DNA of 64,000 nucleotides from positions 10,104,001 through 10,168,000 of the forward strand of contig WPIO01000001.1 of assembly GCA_009760855.2 (NCBI GenBank). Reading direction: 5' to 3'. Both the position numbers and the translations under genes were made by a program. The notes beneath the pieces are model-generated. The model worked only from the letters and a program-made list of their open reading frames with translations, made no database searches and was not told the origin of the DNA. Positions 48,760 to 61,267 of the stretch are shown one piece after another. This stretch comes from Cristatella mucedo. Lineage: Eukaryota; Bryozoa; Phylactolaemata; Cristatellidae. The stretch's first letter is position 1. Every line of letters begins with the position of its first letter.

Positions 48760-51035
48760 GTTCCTTGATGGCAACTCGGGGCTCAATTTATTACTCTGTA
48801 AATTCGAATTATTTAACCCTGCTAACCATAAAGTATTCCCTGTACTGTTTAAATGTAAGAGAAACTCACGTGGTCAACATAAAATAGAAAGCAACTCGAC
48901 ATGCATACAGTTAGTACTGTCTAAATGAATACTTTGCAAATAACGTTACATACAAATTTGATAGATGTCACTGCTACATGTCATGTTCATTTTGAGTGCA
49001 TCAACCAAATTTATTATATAATTTAGCACCAAGTTACTAGTATCACGTAGTTTATGTTGCATTAATAGTCCTGATTTTTGGGCCCTGAAGAAAGGTAGTC
49101 TATTGCTAATCAGCACAGTATACATAATTGATGCAGAAGGGAAATTACCATTTATTCTAGTCATGCACCAGACATCCAGACATATACAACAGTCCTGAAG
49201 TCTGCTATCAGATCTGCCCGTCGTGAGTTTCTGACCTACCAGAATGATGACACTCTGTGAACCTGTAAGCGAAGACTGGTAAGTGCAAATATATTTGCCA
49301 TGGTTGGTAGAGTGTCTGGCCTAGACTTCTCATAATAATAATAATAATAATAAAAGTACCCTCGAGATTGGGAGGCCACACCACTTGCTTTCCTGGAGGA
49401 TTTCCATATCTTACAACACGGTGCTTTCATCAATTGCATCTGGCTGCCCTTGCAACCATAGTTACATTCAATACTCAAGCTTCCTTTTTTAACAGTGTTG
49501 CCAGGTCAATTTGTATCTATGATACTGCTTTTAAAATGTCAGGCAGCTAATAAAATGGAAACATTTGTAGGCCTATCCAAGTCTTTCTTGTACGTCATCC
49601 TATGAATGCTTGGTCTCTAATTTTTGCACTGGCCAAACTCATCCAAGCTAAGCCAAGAGATCCAAGTCCTCTTCTAGGTCTGCGACCGCCGGTGAGGCTA
49701 CTCTCAATCCCGGAAAATAACACCACAACCACTGTAGCTCTCAAACCTTGGAGGCAGCACTGCATTACACTTTCCTAATTGCAGTTTCTATATCCTAACT
49801 AATATTAAACAGCTGCGACTATGGGTGGAGGGTGGTTTGCCGAATGACTTGGTGCTGTTGTGCACTCAAGCATTTGCAAACGTATCGCCTTTGGAGCTCC
49901 ATCCTTTCTCAAGATTCAGAAGCAGAAGGTGAATCATGTGATAGGTCCCATGCAGCTGTTTTCTGTAAAGTATGCACACGGTCATTCTATAAGGTATGCA
50001 ACCACAGCTGCATGCATGCACAAACAGCTAGCTGATCGCTTGTGCTAATCGTTGTTAGCTCTAGGGATTCCTTTGTGAGGCAACCTGGGAAAGCTCGGAC
50101 GAGGAGGCTAATTCAGCCACATGCGCCTATGTGCAGGAATGAAGCCAGTGAAAGAGGGGAACACTCGTGTCTGCTTGCAGCTGTGCCGGTTGGCTGAAAC
50201 TGCTTGCTTATGCAGGCAGTTGCATGCCTGAGCATGAATAGCTCCTGTCGGACCGATGCAAAGCATACTTGGATAACTGATGCCTGTGTCGAGATCAGAG
50301 GCTGCCCTTTTCTTTCTTCCTATAGCTTCACTCTGGAGTACAGTCTCCAGAGTGAAGCTTCCAAGCAAATCTGCATCAGTCAGCTAGTCAAGCCATAGCC
50401 GAGTTTGTACATCCAGTACAGAAAAATCTTGAAAATTGTACTGGTGTGCAATTCAAAATCACATACTATGCATGGGTAGACTATTCAGCTAAATTATCTC
50501 TAAATATCTCCATTGGGAAAGGTATTTGTTTACACAAAGCTCTTAAGCAAATAGGTGCTAGTTGGAATTAGTGGAAACAACTACATCCTTTTTTCAAAGA
50601 TAAAGAAATCTCAGACATATTCACTCTACTTGCAGGGACAGGAGCGATACGAAACATGCCCATGAAATCTCACTACTTAGTCACTCGATCACTTGAAACC
50701 AGAGGCACACTCCAGTCTCAGCAGACCCACAGCAAGTGAGTGGACTGTTCCTCACAATACATTAAACTAATACTAGAATAATTTGTAGCAGGCAAACTGG
50801 TCTCATTTTTTATCTACGGATGGCTAATCAGAAATAGCCGATCTTTCAAAGAGGTCAGCTCTGCCGAACTTAGTTGTTTCTGCTCAGAAAACCTGTGAAC
50901 TACTAGATGGCATGAAACATGCCAATCAATCCAATTTTGCATGGTCCTTGCCGAAACTGGAAGATGCAGTCACACTTGGTGAGTTTAATGAGCAATTTTT
51001 CTAGTTTGCCTAGAAAAACCAAAGCCTTTAAGTGC
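48760..51035. other. Stretch without recognised gene
   Basis: It contains an AAT-repeat LINE-A/SINE-B tail remnant at 49330-49365 and the hairpin at 50324-50359. I see no exon with good splice sites and family content. Confidence 0.35.
50324..50359. repeat. Perfect 15-bp inverted repeat with 6-base loop
   Basis: Arms 'agcttcactctggag' and 'ctccagagtgaagct' flank the loop 'tacagt'. A transcript from either strand would form a stable hairpin. No function is implied by the sequence alone. Confidence 0.9.
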
Positions 51036-51039
51036 TTAC

Positions 51040-51079
51040 CGCCGGCATCCAGTACAAGACTATCCAGTTCAAGGCTACA
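51040..51079 (-). CDS. Possible 40-base micro-exon, unrecognised gene
   Basis: The acceptor is 'gcatgcag' and the donor is GGCG|gtaagc. It can join the large candidate exon at 51565-52026 in phase (CSLELDSLVLDAG). A second frame, VALNWIVLYWMPA, is also open and joins an alternative reading of that exon, so the coding frame is uncertain. Confidence 0.3.
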
Positions 51080-51564
51080 CTGCATGCAATCAAGTCATCA
51101 GGCAGTGTAATTACATAGCATAGAGAATTGCATGGATCTGGAGCAGAGATTGACTGTTAGAATGCTGCAATACCAGCAATGCACCGCTATGGCATTGCTC
51201 CTAGCTTTCATCTGTAGTTAGTTTCCCAACTTATTCTATTAACATACTATACTTATTTGCATGCATAATAAGCACTGAGTTTTGCCACCTAATTGACTTA
51301 GCTATGCAGCATTGATAGCTATTCTTTGTCAAGTTACAGAAAATGCAGCCACCATGTCATTTATTGTCATCAAGGCAAGCAACTCTTATAGTCAACCCGA
51401 TAGTCGGGAGGATGCCGTGGCCCTCAGCCAGCAGCTACAGTAGCTCGCACTCTCCATTTCATCAGCGAGTCAAGCAGAAAGACAAAATGGGAGCTGCATG
51501 CAGTTTGGATTAGCAACTGATCGGTGGGTATACGATTGACAACAGCATTGTCTATCCAGCTTAC

Positions 51565-52026
51565 CTGCGAAACTTTTGCCGAAGATCGTGTGTTGTGGTA
51601 GTAATATCCACTGGAGTGTGCATGTACACTAAACCCGTAGTAGGAAACAGGATGCCTGGTACCAGGCTTGTCATGGCCATGGTGAATGCTCCTCCTGCCC
51701 AGGCCTAAGTCAGATGGTGCCCTCAGGTACCAGGACTGTAAGCCGGCACAGCTGTGGCTGAAAACACGGACGTGGTCCGCAGCCTTGGCAACCGATGCTC
51801 CGGAAGCTGCAACCGGGTGAGGGGGCAGGATTACCACAGGAGAGACACTTGAGACACTAGCCGGGTTCGGCCTCTTTTCTTTCTCAACACTTGCTGCCCT
51901 AGACGTCGGGCGCCATACAAAAGGTAGGCAAACAGGATCTCTTCGAAACGCCGGCCACTGCCTGGCAGTGTCGAAGCTGGCCCAGTAGCTCCTTGGCCGG
52001 CTGCTGCCGTGTCCACTCTCCAGCAG
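51565..52026 (-). CDS. Possible large exon, Pro/Ser/Arg-rich, unrecognised gene
   Basis: The acceptor is 'aattgctgtag' and the donor is TCGCAG|gtaagc, giving 154 codons open in phase 0. Segments include SYWASFDTARQWPAFRRDP, KRPNPASVSSVSPVVILPP and SYYGFSVHAHSSGYYYHN. The region is GC-rich, so a long frame may arise by chance. A second acceptor, 'tgacttag' before 51704, would instead give 46 hydrophobic codons in another frame. I recognise neither product. Confidence 0.35.
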
Positions 52027-52456
52027 CTACAGCAATTGGCTTGAGCTGCCTGCTAATGGTGAGCTGCCGAGGAGATTTGCAGAATGAGCCCTGGAGTGTG
52101 AGTGCTGTTTGCACAGCCATTGAGCCGGGCATTGGAGCTGCAGTTGACTGAGCACGCGACAATGAATAAGCAGCCTTTGAACCGGCAGCTCTACCTACAA
52201 AGACCACTACACAGGCCACTAATAGCACCAGGGGCAGTGCAGCTATTGCTGCAGTTGCAGCTTCAGCTCTCGTGCTTGGTATACGACTTCGTAGGCAAGT
52301 GGAGATGTGAGCTTGCAGTGGTTAGGCCTGGCCTCGTTAGAGCTGGCCGAAAGGTTGTGACACACTGCTTGCTGCCCGTGGCATGGCCCCACTGGCCCTC
52401 TTTGAAAGGCTGCTTGACATAGATTACATCAGTTTACACCCATCAGCACTCACTAG

Positions 52457-52665
52457 GACAGCTGTAATAATAATAATAATGCATTTGATATAGCACCCTC
52501 AGAGAACTCAAATCTCTTCCTGGCACTTTACATTTGCTGCAAAGAAAGCACGATCGAATGGTTAGTGGTAGCATGCTCAATAAACAACAGGAATAACATG
52601 GTTAGGGGTGGCATGCACAGGGTCAGCATGAAAGTTTTATTAGTGGCAGCTGTGGCTGGTAATTA
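52457..52665 (-). mobile_element. LINE-A 3' end, minus strand
   Basis: An AAT-repeat tail is followed by 'tagcaccctcagagaactca', 'ggcactttacatttgctgca' and 'ataacatggttaggggtggc'. It is 5'-truncated. Confidence 0.87.
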
Positions 52666-52669
52666 CGTC

Positions 52670-53278
52670 AGGCAGGCTTTAAAGCTGCTGTAATGCCCGT
52701 GGTTACGAGGGAGATCAACAGCAAATCCAGACGTTCTTTGGTGAAGAATCCCGGAAAGCACTTTATAGTTAGGTCATAAATAAGCGATCGGCACACTCAA
52801 AAGGCTTACATTTAAGGTCTCTTTGAAGCCTCGTTGCCCCAAATGCCATTAAAGGTCTCTTTGGAAGAGCAGTTTGAGAGCCTTAGCTTTTCAGCAACAC
52901 ACTATCAGCTCGTGCCCTTTCTAGTAGGCATCAACAAAGCTAATTCTTCTTTTATCTCATTCATCTGTACAGTCAGCTTGCATAATCGTTTAAGCTCTCT
53001 AGCCTCTTCTCTCCGAGCTATCTTTTGTTAGATTGTACAAAAGTTTGCTTTGCACGCAAACTCACCAACTCACTGCTAGCAGCCAATGTATCTGTATTCA
53101 TAATATATTGGTATTTACCAATATTGGTAATAATCGGTGCATGCTGCAATCTTGCTGACTTAACAGATGTTAATATATGCAAAATGAGCCTGTTTTACAA
53201 CGTCGATATACTGTAGATGCCGTTTTTAAAAATTTTTACTTGTCTCACATCTCTCTGCCTCTCTCTTTCCCCTCTCTG

Positions 53279-53375
<97 letters not shown>

Positions 53376-54615
53376 TGCATCTTAGTGACTTTGAAAGCGC
53401 TTCCTGAGTAATCGATGGTTTGAAACAAGCTATTTTGTATGTGCACAGCTGCAGGCCGGACATAGTTAGAAACAGTGTAAGCTTTTGATGGAGGACTAAC
53501 TCGAAAAACCACCTAAGGATTTTCGTAGATAAATAAGGAATTTAAGTCCTAGAAATTTTTCTAGCTATTTACTTACTCATTGGGCCAAATGAAAGTACTA
53601 AATCGCACTTCCTTCTCGTAATCTAACTAGCCATATTTGAATATCAGCTGTGCATTATAATATTGGCCTATCCTGACGTCTATCGAACGCTATCCTGCTC
53701 TCTCTCCTTCCACTTTCATGGAGCCACCGACCGTCTGCCAGCACAGCTGCTATATATGCTCGAGCTTGGTGAGTAACAGATACACCTCTGCACTAATTCC
53801 GCGTCTGTCTGTGCTACTTCGAAATACATTGTCATACCGCTCATGTGTAGGGGCATCGTCTCTTTAGTCCAGCGGCCATCGCCCGACACCGAACACGGGC
53901 ACCTCGAATGACACAGGTTCAATGCACGAGGGTATGCATACGATAGCAGAGCATGGTAGCAATCAATATTACCAAAACCTAAGAAATCAGTCCGTGGGCT
54001 TAAGCGATACCGTCTGGCATTGTTTCTCGGCTCCAGGGAAACACTTTCCATATAGGAGGCTTGGGACGAACTAACGGTCCCGCTAGCAACATTTGTATAA
54101 CATCTCAACCCTATTCTATCATGCATTAAACAACTAATAATCATTATCAAGGGCCACTTATCAACTCTCGCGGTAGCTGTAGTCTAGCCCGATTAACAAA
54201 AGGTCACCGTTTCAGTACACTAATTTAAAGAGAGGTTGGAAACTAGTAAGATCGATCTCACTCTGGCACCATCTATCAAAAGCTCAAAATCGGCGTCGAC
54301 AAGGAGAAAAGTCGATAGTATAAACGCAGCTTAAGAACAGATGACCTCCTCCTTGTTAGAGCGTCTACACTTCTGATTCAGGAAACATTGATGGCATTAA
54401 GTAGAAGCAACTACTCCTACGAGACAGCCGGCCGATTTAGCTCCTCCCCAAGATTCGGTGACGTAGTCGCCCAAACCAGAGGGAAGCTGGCGCAATATCG
54501 GCGCCGCTTTGGGAGAAAAGTCGATAGTGCAAATGCAGCTTCTTTGCAGAATTGCAGAGTCGCGTTTACTGCGTCATTATACGTCACCACAAATTGGAGA
54601 TGATCTCAATCGGCT
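52670..54615. other. Stretch without recognised gene
   Basis: Outside the TC microsatellite near 53.3 kb, a 144-codon minus-strand frame at 53716-54150 is the only long one. It has no family signature or clear splice sites and I leave it uncalled. Confidence 0.35.
53256..53371. repeat. (TC)n microsatellite
   Basis: About 115 bases of TC repeat, imperfect in the first 25. Confidence 0.97.
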
Positions 54616-54619
54616 GTTG

Positions 54620-55312
54620 TTATGGAGATGCTGCTTCTAACTAGCTCTTTAGTTCTGTCTCGGCTAGATTATTGTAATTCCCTTTTGGTTGGGCTGCCAA
54701 AGAAAGCTATTATGCCACTACAGCGGACTATGAATATGGCTGTAAGGCTGGTCTTCAAGCCCCAGCGGTTTGAGCACTTGTCTCCTTTGCTGAAAGAGCT
54801 ATGATGGTTGCCGGTTGAGCAAAGGATACAGAGCGTTCTTACGCTGACCCACAAGGCCCGCCACGGCTTGGCTCCTTCGTACCTAGCTGAACTGCCGCAT
54901 CAGTTTCAGCCTGTTCGCGCCCACAGGTCCTGCGTGGACAACAAATTAGCTGTCCCATTCCTCCGCTTAAAGACAGTTGGCGGCAGAGGCTTTAGCTCTG
55001 CAGGTCATAGACTGTGGAACTCGCTTCCACAATTCTTACGCAACGACAACTACTCTCCAACTGCCGACTATGGCACATCTTTTTCAGCGGTCCTGAGCTG
55101 CTACTTCTATGCTACTCACTACCTCAACTGCTCTCCTGACTCTGCTATGCTTCCCACTTCTCTTTGTTGCGTGAGACGAAGTCTGTGGGCTACCGAATGC
55201 GTACCGAAAGCCGCTTAGGCTGTGGGTGTGCTATACAAAACTCTCCTGCGTAACATCCACGTGGTCTTTATGACTTTGTGGAGTTACAGACGGAGATACA
55301 TTACATTACGCC
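54620..55312 (+). mobile_element. LINE-B copy, best preserved (C-terminal reverse transcriptase and 3' end)
   Basis: A 5'-truncated CR1/L2-like LINE. A frame at 54622-54804 gives LSRLDYCNSLLVGLPKKAI and NMAVRLVFKPQRFEHLSPLL. A stop in 'gagctatgatgg' (normally Trp) breaks it, and a second frame at 54808-55218 continues RHGLAPSYLAELPHQFQPVR and HRLWNSLPQF. It ends in two ATTAC units. The arrangement is the C-terminal region downstream of the reverse transcriptase active site. Confidence 0.88.
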
Positions 55313-55319
55313 TCCTTGT

Positions 55320-56315
55320 TGTACCAGCTGACCAATCAAAACCCTGGGGCTCGTCACGTACAACCAATGGCTAAAATATAATGACGGACATTCGTAATGA
55401 GGCGTTCAGAGTAAGTCTCTGAACATGGGATGCGTATGCGCTATAGCCTTGGCTTAACCCTTTTCTATACAGAAGACGCCATGCGTCTGTTTATATATCA
55501 ACTCTATTACCCGTAACGGCGCACATTACATAGCGCTATACACTCGCACCCGTAACGGCGAACATTACCTTCCTCTTCTTTATATTCTTCTTATAATACT
55601 CTAATATGATGACTGCAGCAGCGCTCAACTTATGCAGTTGATGACTTGGGAGGCTTTCCGGGCGAAACCCTCTTTCACACCAGCCACCGCATTTGAGCAG
55701 GGCGCTGTGTGCAGGACTACGTCGCCAAACAATGTTTCCTGAAACGATACTGTAAACGTCCTAAATAGGAGGAAAGTCGGCGTCAGTAAGGTGGAAAGTT
55801 GAAACCCATGACCTGGGTCGTGAAGAGCGAGCACCTTACAGCTGGGCAAGCATCCTATATTTGAAGGTTCCCTGACATACACACTGGAAAGTAAACCAGT
55901 AATTACACAAGTAGGGCTTTATACGTAATGTCTCTGCAGAGATTACATGGCAAGCGCAACCGGTATATTAATTTTTTTTACCACTATGTAATTCATTAAT
56001 AATAATTTCGACGTGATCCAAACAGATGGAAAGCGGGAGAAACCAACATTCAATCACGGAACGTACGACAGCGATCGTCACCACTCAAAGCTGATTCGGT
56101 GACTCAATATTTAGCTAGAAAGAAACTTCCAAAATATATCCATTCGTTTAATTCTAAGCGCTGTAGGTATTGCGGCTTGGGAGCAACACTGGACGCATGA
56201 AGTCGGCAACTGTCAGACCAATCGGTCGCTAGGGCGGCGCTACAGCGGAAGCGGCCTCGTACCGGAAATGTTTTGATGGCGGGTCGGAGGCCGATGTCTG
56301 GATATTGAGGCAATT
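55320..56315. promoter_or_regulatory. ABHD17 upstream region
   Basis: No gene is recognised. CG dinucleotides become frequent from about 56.0 kb ('ggtcgctagggcggcgctac', 'ggcgggtcggaggccg'), consistent with an ABHD17 promoter and 5' untranslated region. No TATA box is evident close to the start codon. Confidence 0.4.
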
Positions 56316-56962
56316 ATGAGTACGCTTTCCTGCGGAAAATTATGCGAATTGTTTTGCTGCCCACCATGTCCAGGAAAAATTGCGGCTAAGTTGGCCTTTT
56401 TACCGCCGGAGCCTACGTATTCGGTTACCGTCGACGAAGGAGGTAACAAATACAACTTGCACTTAAGCGAGAAAGCCGAGTTTCAGTACAGCCAAGATGA
56501 GCTTGATTGCATCGAAGTGTATAAGGCACGGAACAAAAAGGGAAACAACATATGTTTGATGTACGTGCGTTGCAACCCAGCCAGTCGATACGTGATTTTG
56601 TACAGCCACGGTAATGCCGTCGACATCGGGCAGATGTCTAGTTTGCTCATTGGTCTTGGGAAAAGTTTAAACTGCGACGTCCTCAGTTACGATTACTCAG
56701 GATACGGAGCAAGTAGTGGCCAACCTTCTGAGAGCAACATTTATTGTGACATCGAATGCGCGTTTCGTTTCCTATGCACCCACTTCGGAATGAATGCCGA
56801 TGGAATCGTTCTGCATGGCCAAAGCATTGGCACCGTTCCCACAGTCGACCTGGCGACCCGCTACGAATTCGCTGGCGTTATTCTTCAGTCTCCTCTGATG
56901 TCAGGTCTACGAGTGACATGTCCGAAAGTCCGGAGGACCTACTGTTTCGACCCATTTCCAAG
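56316..56962 (+). CDS. ABHD17: ABHD17 exon 1 (anchor, core, nucleophile Ser)
   Basis: 215 codons plus two bases. It contains the Cys-rich anchor, the oxyanion-side SHGNAVD motif and the catalytic [13 protein letters not shown]. It ends TYCFDPFP followed by the first two bases of a Ser codon. Confidence 0.95.
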
Positions 56963-59027
56963 GTGAGGCTGCCTTCTTTGATTCGTTGAGTAAGCCTGAA
57001 TGTGGTGCGTCCTCGCGGTTAACCGATAGACCCTTTTGATTGCGGGATGGGGCAAGAATCTGATATGGCAATTTCTGGTGATGCCATTAGCTTAGTAGGA
57101 CTATTAGTTCGTTATTTGTTTTGCCTGGTTGCCCTCATCGCATTCAATCATATAGAGCTGTTACTAGCATAGGTTTGTATCACAGCTCCAAGGCAAAGTT
57201 AGGCATGTCCATTTTTGCTCTGGCAAGAGAAGAATCATACGTCGGGCTTCAACGGTAGGCAGGAGTAAGAGAGTGAAGGGACCTAAAGATGAGTGATTGA
57301 ACCTCAAACTTAATAGGATGCTTGATCGAGAGCCAGTTCGGATGAGTAAGAAATGGTTTTGCAAGGCATTTATAACATTCACGACAGATAAGCCACTGTC
57401 GAGTTTTACACCAACTTTAACCATCTCATTGCACATCCAGGAAGACCAGCAAGCAGTGAATTACAGAAGTCTAGATGGAGCAAATGCAAGGACTAGCCTG
57501 GCTATTGTATCCATATCTACGTAAGCAGAATGTGGCATGCTACGTAATTGAAAATAGGCTAACGTGACTGGAGTTGATGTGGTTATCTGGTGAAGGGTCA
57601 CTCTGGAAAGGATTCCCCATATCGCACGCAGATGGACGATATGCTGGACCAGCCAATTTTTAGGGTTAGACTTTCCCATTTCTGAGTAAAACTAGGTTTG
57701 CCCACAACTAGTAAGTTTATTTATTTCCATAAATTTGAGGACATTTTTGCCGTCGAAATATAAATGTTTGCAATACATGCTGCAAGGGAGTTCTAAGAGT
57801 TTAATATGCTGGAAGGCAAGGAAGGATCAAAGCACATATACGGCCGAATGTCACCTGTATAAAATGAAAGCCTATTTTGTGCTTGGCAATTAAATTGACT
57901 TGAGGTGAGTGTAAGTTGTGAAAAGAAGTAGACTTAAAATGGATCACCGGGGTATGCCACACTGTAAAGGCTGTCCGTAATCATTTGTCATTGACACCTC
58001 TCTAAAATCTCCCACTGCGAGGATCTAAACCATTGTAGCATGTTGCTTGCAACACCTAGGAGAGACAAGAGAAGTTAATAGAGTTGGTGATTAATAGTAT
58101 CAAAAGCTGCCCAAGCGGTCCAGCAGACCTGAGTCAGCATTCATGAGGTCGTTTGTTACACACTAGCAATAGTGGTGACTCTGCTGAGTGATTTGCTCTA
58201 AAACCTAATTGAAACTTACCAGCTAGGTTTTTAAGTTTCAATGTAAGTGTTTAAACGGTCTGCCACTACTTGCTCGTCATTAATAAGAGCCTTAATAAGA
58301 TCATTAAAAGGAGCCTTAATAAGTTCATTAATAAGAGCAGCAATAGGAAGACACGGCAGAAGTTGCTGAAGTTCTTCTTGTCTGGTGTCGACTTCTTTAA
58401 TGAGTGGCCGGACAAAAGTCTCTTTAAAAGATGGTGGGACAAAACCTGGCAAATTTACTGTGTTACCTATACAGGGCAGTAGTAAATCTAGTCAGGTCAG
58501 AAGGAGTACAGTAGGTATAGGGTGTAGAGGGATGGTAGTGCTCTTCTCTTCTTGCACGTCTGTGTGCGCCCGTGCATATGTGCATGTGGATGGGTGTCTG
58601 TGTATGTGCTGGGCATGCGTGGGTGCCCGTGGGTGCCTGCTCATGTGGGGGTATGAAATGTGCTTCAGCATTGGCCAAGCTTCCATATTTGTTTTTCACT
58701 ATGCACTGGTGTGCCGTCTGCCACAGCTCTGCTGGCACAGTGATCTGCCTGTCTGCCTGCCAATGCATGAAGCCTCGGTCGTCTTTCAGCATCGAGAAAG
58801 CGCACAAGATCATGTCGCCTGTGCTTGTCATCCATGGCACGGAAGACGGCGTCATTGACATAGCACACGGACTGGCCATCTATGAGCGCTGCCCCATCAC
58901 AGTCGAGCCGCTGTGGATAGAGGGGGCCGGTCACAACGATGTCGAGGTCTATGCACAGTTCCTTGTGCGGCTGAGGAGGTTCTTGGATCTGGAACTTCCC
59001 GTGCAGCAGCAGCTGACCAACACCTAG
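56316..59027 (+). CDS. ABHD17: ABHD17 family protein depalmitoylase
   Basis: ABHD17 enzymes are serine hydrolases on plasma and endosomal membranes that remove palmitate from proteins such as N-Ras and PSD-95. Exons are 56316-56962 and 58790-59027, with donor CCAAG|gtgagg and acceptor 'gtctttcag'; the split Ser codon joins in phase and gives 294 codons, within the usual 288-329. The N-terminal Cys cluster (C6, C10, C14, C15, C18, in [20 protein letters not shown]) is the palmitoylated membrane anchor of the family. The alpha/beta-hydrolase core shows [24 protein letters not shown] and nucleophile S170 (GQSIG), with D235 (HGTED) and H264 (GAGHND) completing the triad. It is intact and should be active. 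The start is the first ATG, directly preceding the conserved N-terminus. The intron carries a minus-strand LINE. Confidence 0.95.
57170..58456 (-). mobile_element. Decayed LINE reverse transcriptase copy, minus strand, in the ABHD17 intron
   Basis: On the minus strand it starts with [15 protein letters not shown] and [11 protein letters not shown], then [10 protein letters not shown] (motif A, catalytic Asp lost or shifted), then the C-terminal region at low coordinates. Stops and frameshifts are frequent. A 24-base unit is repeated about three times at 58278-58345. Confidence 0.82.
58278..58345. repeat. 24-bp unit, about three copies, inside a LINE fragment
   Basis: The units begin 'cattaataagagccttaata' at 58278, 58302 and 58326 with a few changes. 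On the minus strand it gives LINE-frame octapeptide repeats ([16 protein letters not shown]). Confidence 0.8.
58790..59027 (+). CDS. ABHD17: ABHD17 exon 2 (catalytic Asp and His)
   Basis: One base completes Ser, then [39 protein letters not shown] and a stop at 59025-59027. It holds catalytic D235 and H264. Confidence 0.95.
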
Positions 59028-61260
59028 CCGCCACTGACGCTGTTGTCGCTGCCCATCATGCGGCCACAGCACCACCATGTTGAGGGCCCGGCATTGGTTT
59101 AACAGATTGTTGCTGCGGCTGCTGCTGCTGTTGTCGGGTCACTGCCGAAGCTTTGCCAGGTCGGTGGCAAACGTGTCGTGCTTCCATTTCCATCGCTCAG
59201 TTGTCGCATTCCCACCGAGCAGCTAGACTAGGCGAAAAGCTGCGAAGTATAGCCGTGACCGGCTTACTTATGTTGTCTGACTGTACTTTTTTCGCCAAAG
59301 TAAGAAGGAACCGACATGGCCGGCTGGTCAGCTCTCGGTCGTAGATTGCCCATGGCAGAGCACTGGCAGGACTAACAAAAAAGCAATGTCACGCACTGTC
59401 AACACCCAAAAAGCTGCTGATGTACGTCACAGGCGCTATCTGGGCAAGCACCGTGAGCCCTAGTGTAGCTGTATCGTGCAGTGAGCTTTGCCTGTTCAGC
59501 TGAGCGCTCCGATAGGTCGTATCGTTTCACCAGTCTCTTTTTTATGTACAAAGTCTGCTAGCTGGGAATGTGCAGGCTCTTTTTTTTACATGGACATCCT
59601 GTAATGTCTGTAATTCGCTGTGCATAGGGAAAGAGGGAAGCTAAGCTTTTTTTTTAGACTTTTGCATCTGCATGCTCAAGAATGGGGAATTTTCACCAAG
59701 CTGGCCTTCTGGTTTTGCGTTTATTTATTTACGTCACTCATACTGTTGGGCGCTTTACCTTTTCTTGTGCTGCTGCATTCATATTTGTGCATTATTAAAT
59801 ATCATATGCTAATGCATCTTGTTTTACATACTCATCCACTGCTTCATGCTGGATGCAATACTGCTCCAGCATGCTCATGTGATTAATCTTTTAAGCTATA
59901 ATGATTACTCTCGAGCCTTACCTTGTTAATGGGCAACAATACTTGCTACGATACAGTTTATCCCCCAGTTTCTCTTTCTTATCTTGGCAGTGTAATGCTG
60001 GTGGGTGTGAAGTAGGGAAGCAAAACATCTGATGTGTGCTGTGAGGCCAATGTGAAAGACCTATGCCCAAGTAATTCCAGCCCAAATACTGTCTAGTACT
60101 CTGAATTTCACGACGATTATCACTCCGATTTTCATTAATGTAATGAGCATGAGAAAATTTGCTGTCGGCTGTAGCCACAAAAATATAGCTTATGAAGAAT
60201 TGCAAAAGAAGTTGACGTTTCAGTTATCTCATAGCAAATTACCGTCAGCCAACATAAGTGTTAATGGTGTGTAGAGAGTGACCTCGAGGTGTATGATGTT
60301 ACAAATGTGCCCCCTAGCCGTCTTCGGATTGGTCTGATGAAGAAAAAGTCATAAGCAAAAACTCACTTTTACCTTACACAGCATGTTCTTAATATGCTTG
60401 GATAGGCTTCAATTGTGGCGATATCGCTTATCAGTTGGTCACGTTCCTTTTCAGCTCATGTAAAATGCCTAGAAAAAAGATCAAGTTCTCCTATTATAGC
60501 AAAATACAAATGCCATAGTAATATTACTTGGTCATTGCCTCCCTCACTCCTAATGCCAGACCTTTAAACTTGGTTATTTAAGCTGGTGTTTTAAACCAAG
60601 CCTGAAGTAAAAGCTTTAGAGCCTGCCAGTATAGGTGGCTTTGACATAGGCAGTTAAACCCCGACGCCTAAGACAACCGAGTCTACAGTTTGGTATTTAG
60701 GCTTTACACAGCCGTTGCTATGATGTTACTTGCAGTTGGCCTGATTGCCATCCTCCTTTATAGAAATCATTGACTTTCAGATGCTCTCACTTACTGTATC
60801 TATCATTAGTCCTCCCATTCGTCTCAGAAGCCGTATACTCTCTCCTCCAATGAGTGGCAAAATATCAGCTTGAAGTCGTATGTGCAAATTTAATGTATCT
60901 ACTGTCTTTATAATTGTCACTTTCTGTAGTGAATCCGTGTGTAATGAAACGCAAATAGTCTGAATACTCCACAGATTCTAATCTGAAGGTTCACTCACTA
61001 AACTTCAATGTCAGCCTTGTACCCCATCTTCGAAATGGTCCGTTAAAAAAAGGCATCGGTTCGATAACGAAAAATTACACTTTACAGCAGATACTGTGTC
61101 CGGGTGAATCGCTCTTTACTTGCCTATGCATGTTTAAGTTGTGGCATGTCTATAAAATGCCTTATAAGAAATTTTGCTCTTGTATGGCAAAATACAAATC
61201 GCATACTTTTAACATTTGCCTCAGTTGAAGCTGAAAAAGCCCAAGTGCTGCAATTGAGAA
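59028..61260. other. ABHD17 3' flank and intergenic DNA
   Basis: The first several hundred bases are probably 3' untranslated region (GCT/CTG-rich at 59110-59140). A LINE-A 3' tail remnant lies at 60440-60520 ('atgtaaaatgcctagaaaaa', 'gatcaagttctcc'). No other gene was recognised. Confidence 0.4.
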
Positions 61261-61267
61261 TGTCTGT

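Noticed and set aside
53195-53512. Long Arg-Glu repeat frame
   Set aside because: Read-through of the TC microsatellite on the minus strand.
53716-54150. 144-codon minus-strand frame
   Set aside because: No recognisable domain and no convincing splice sites; kept only as a note.
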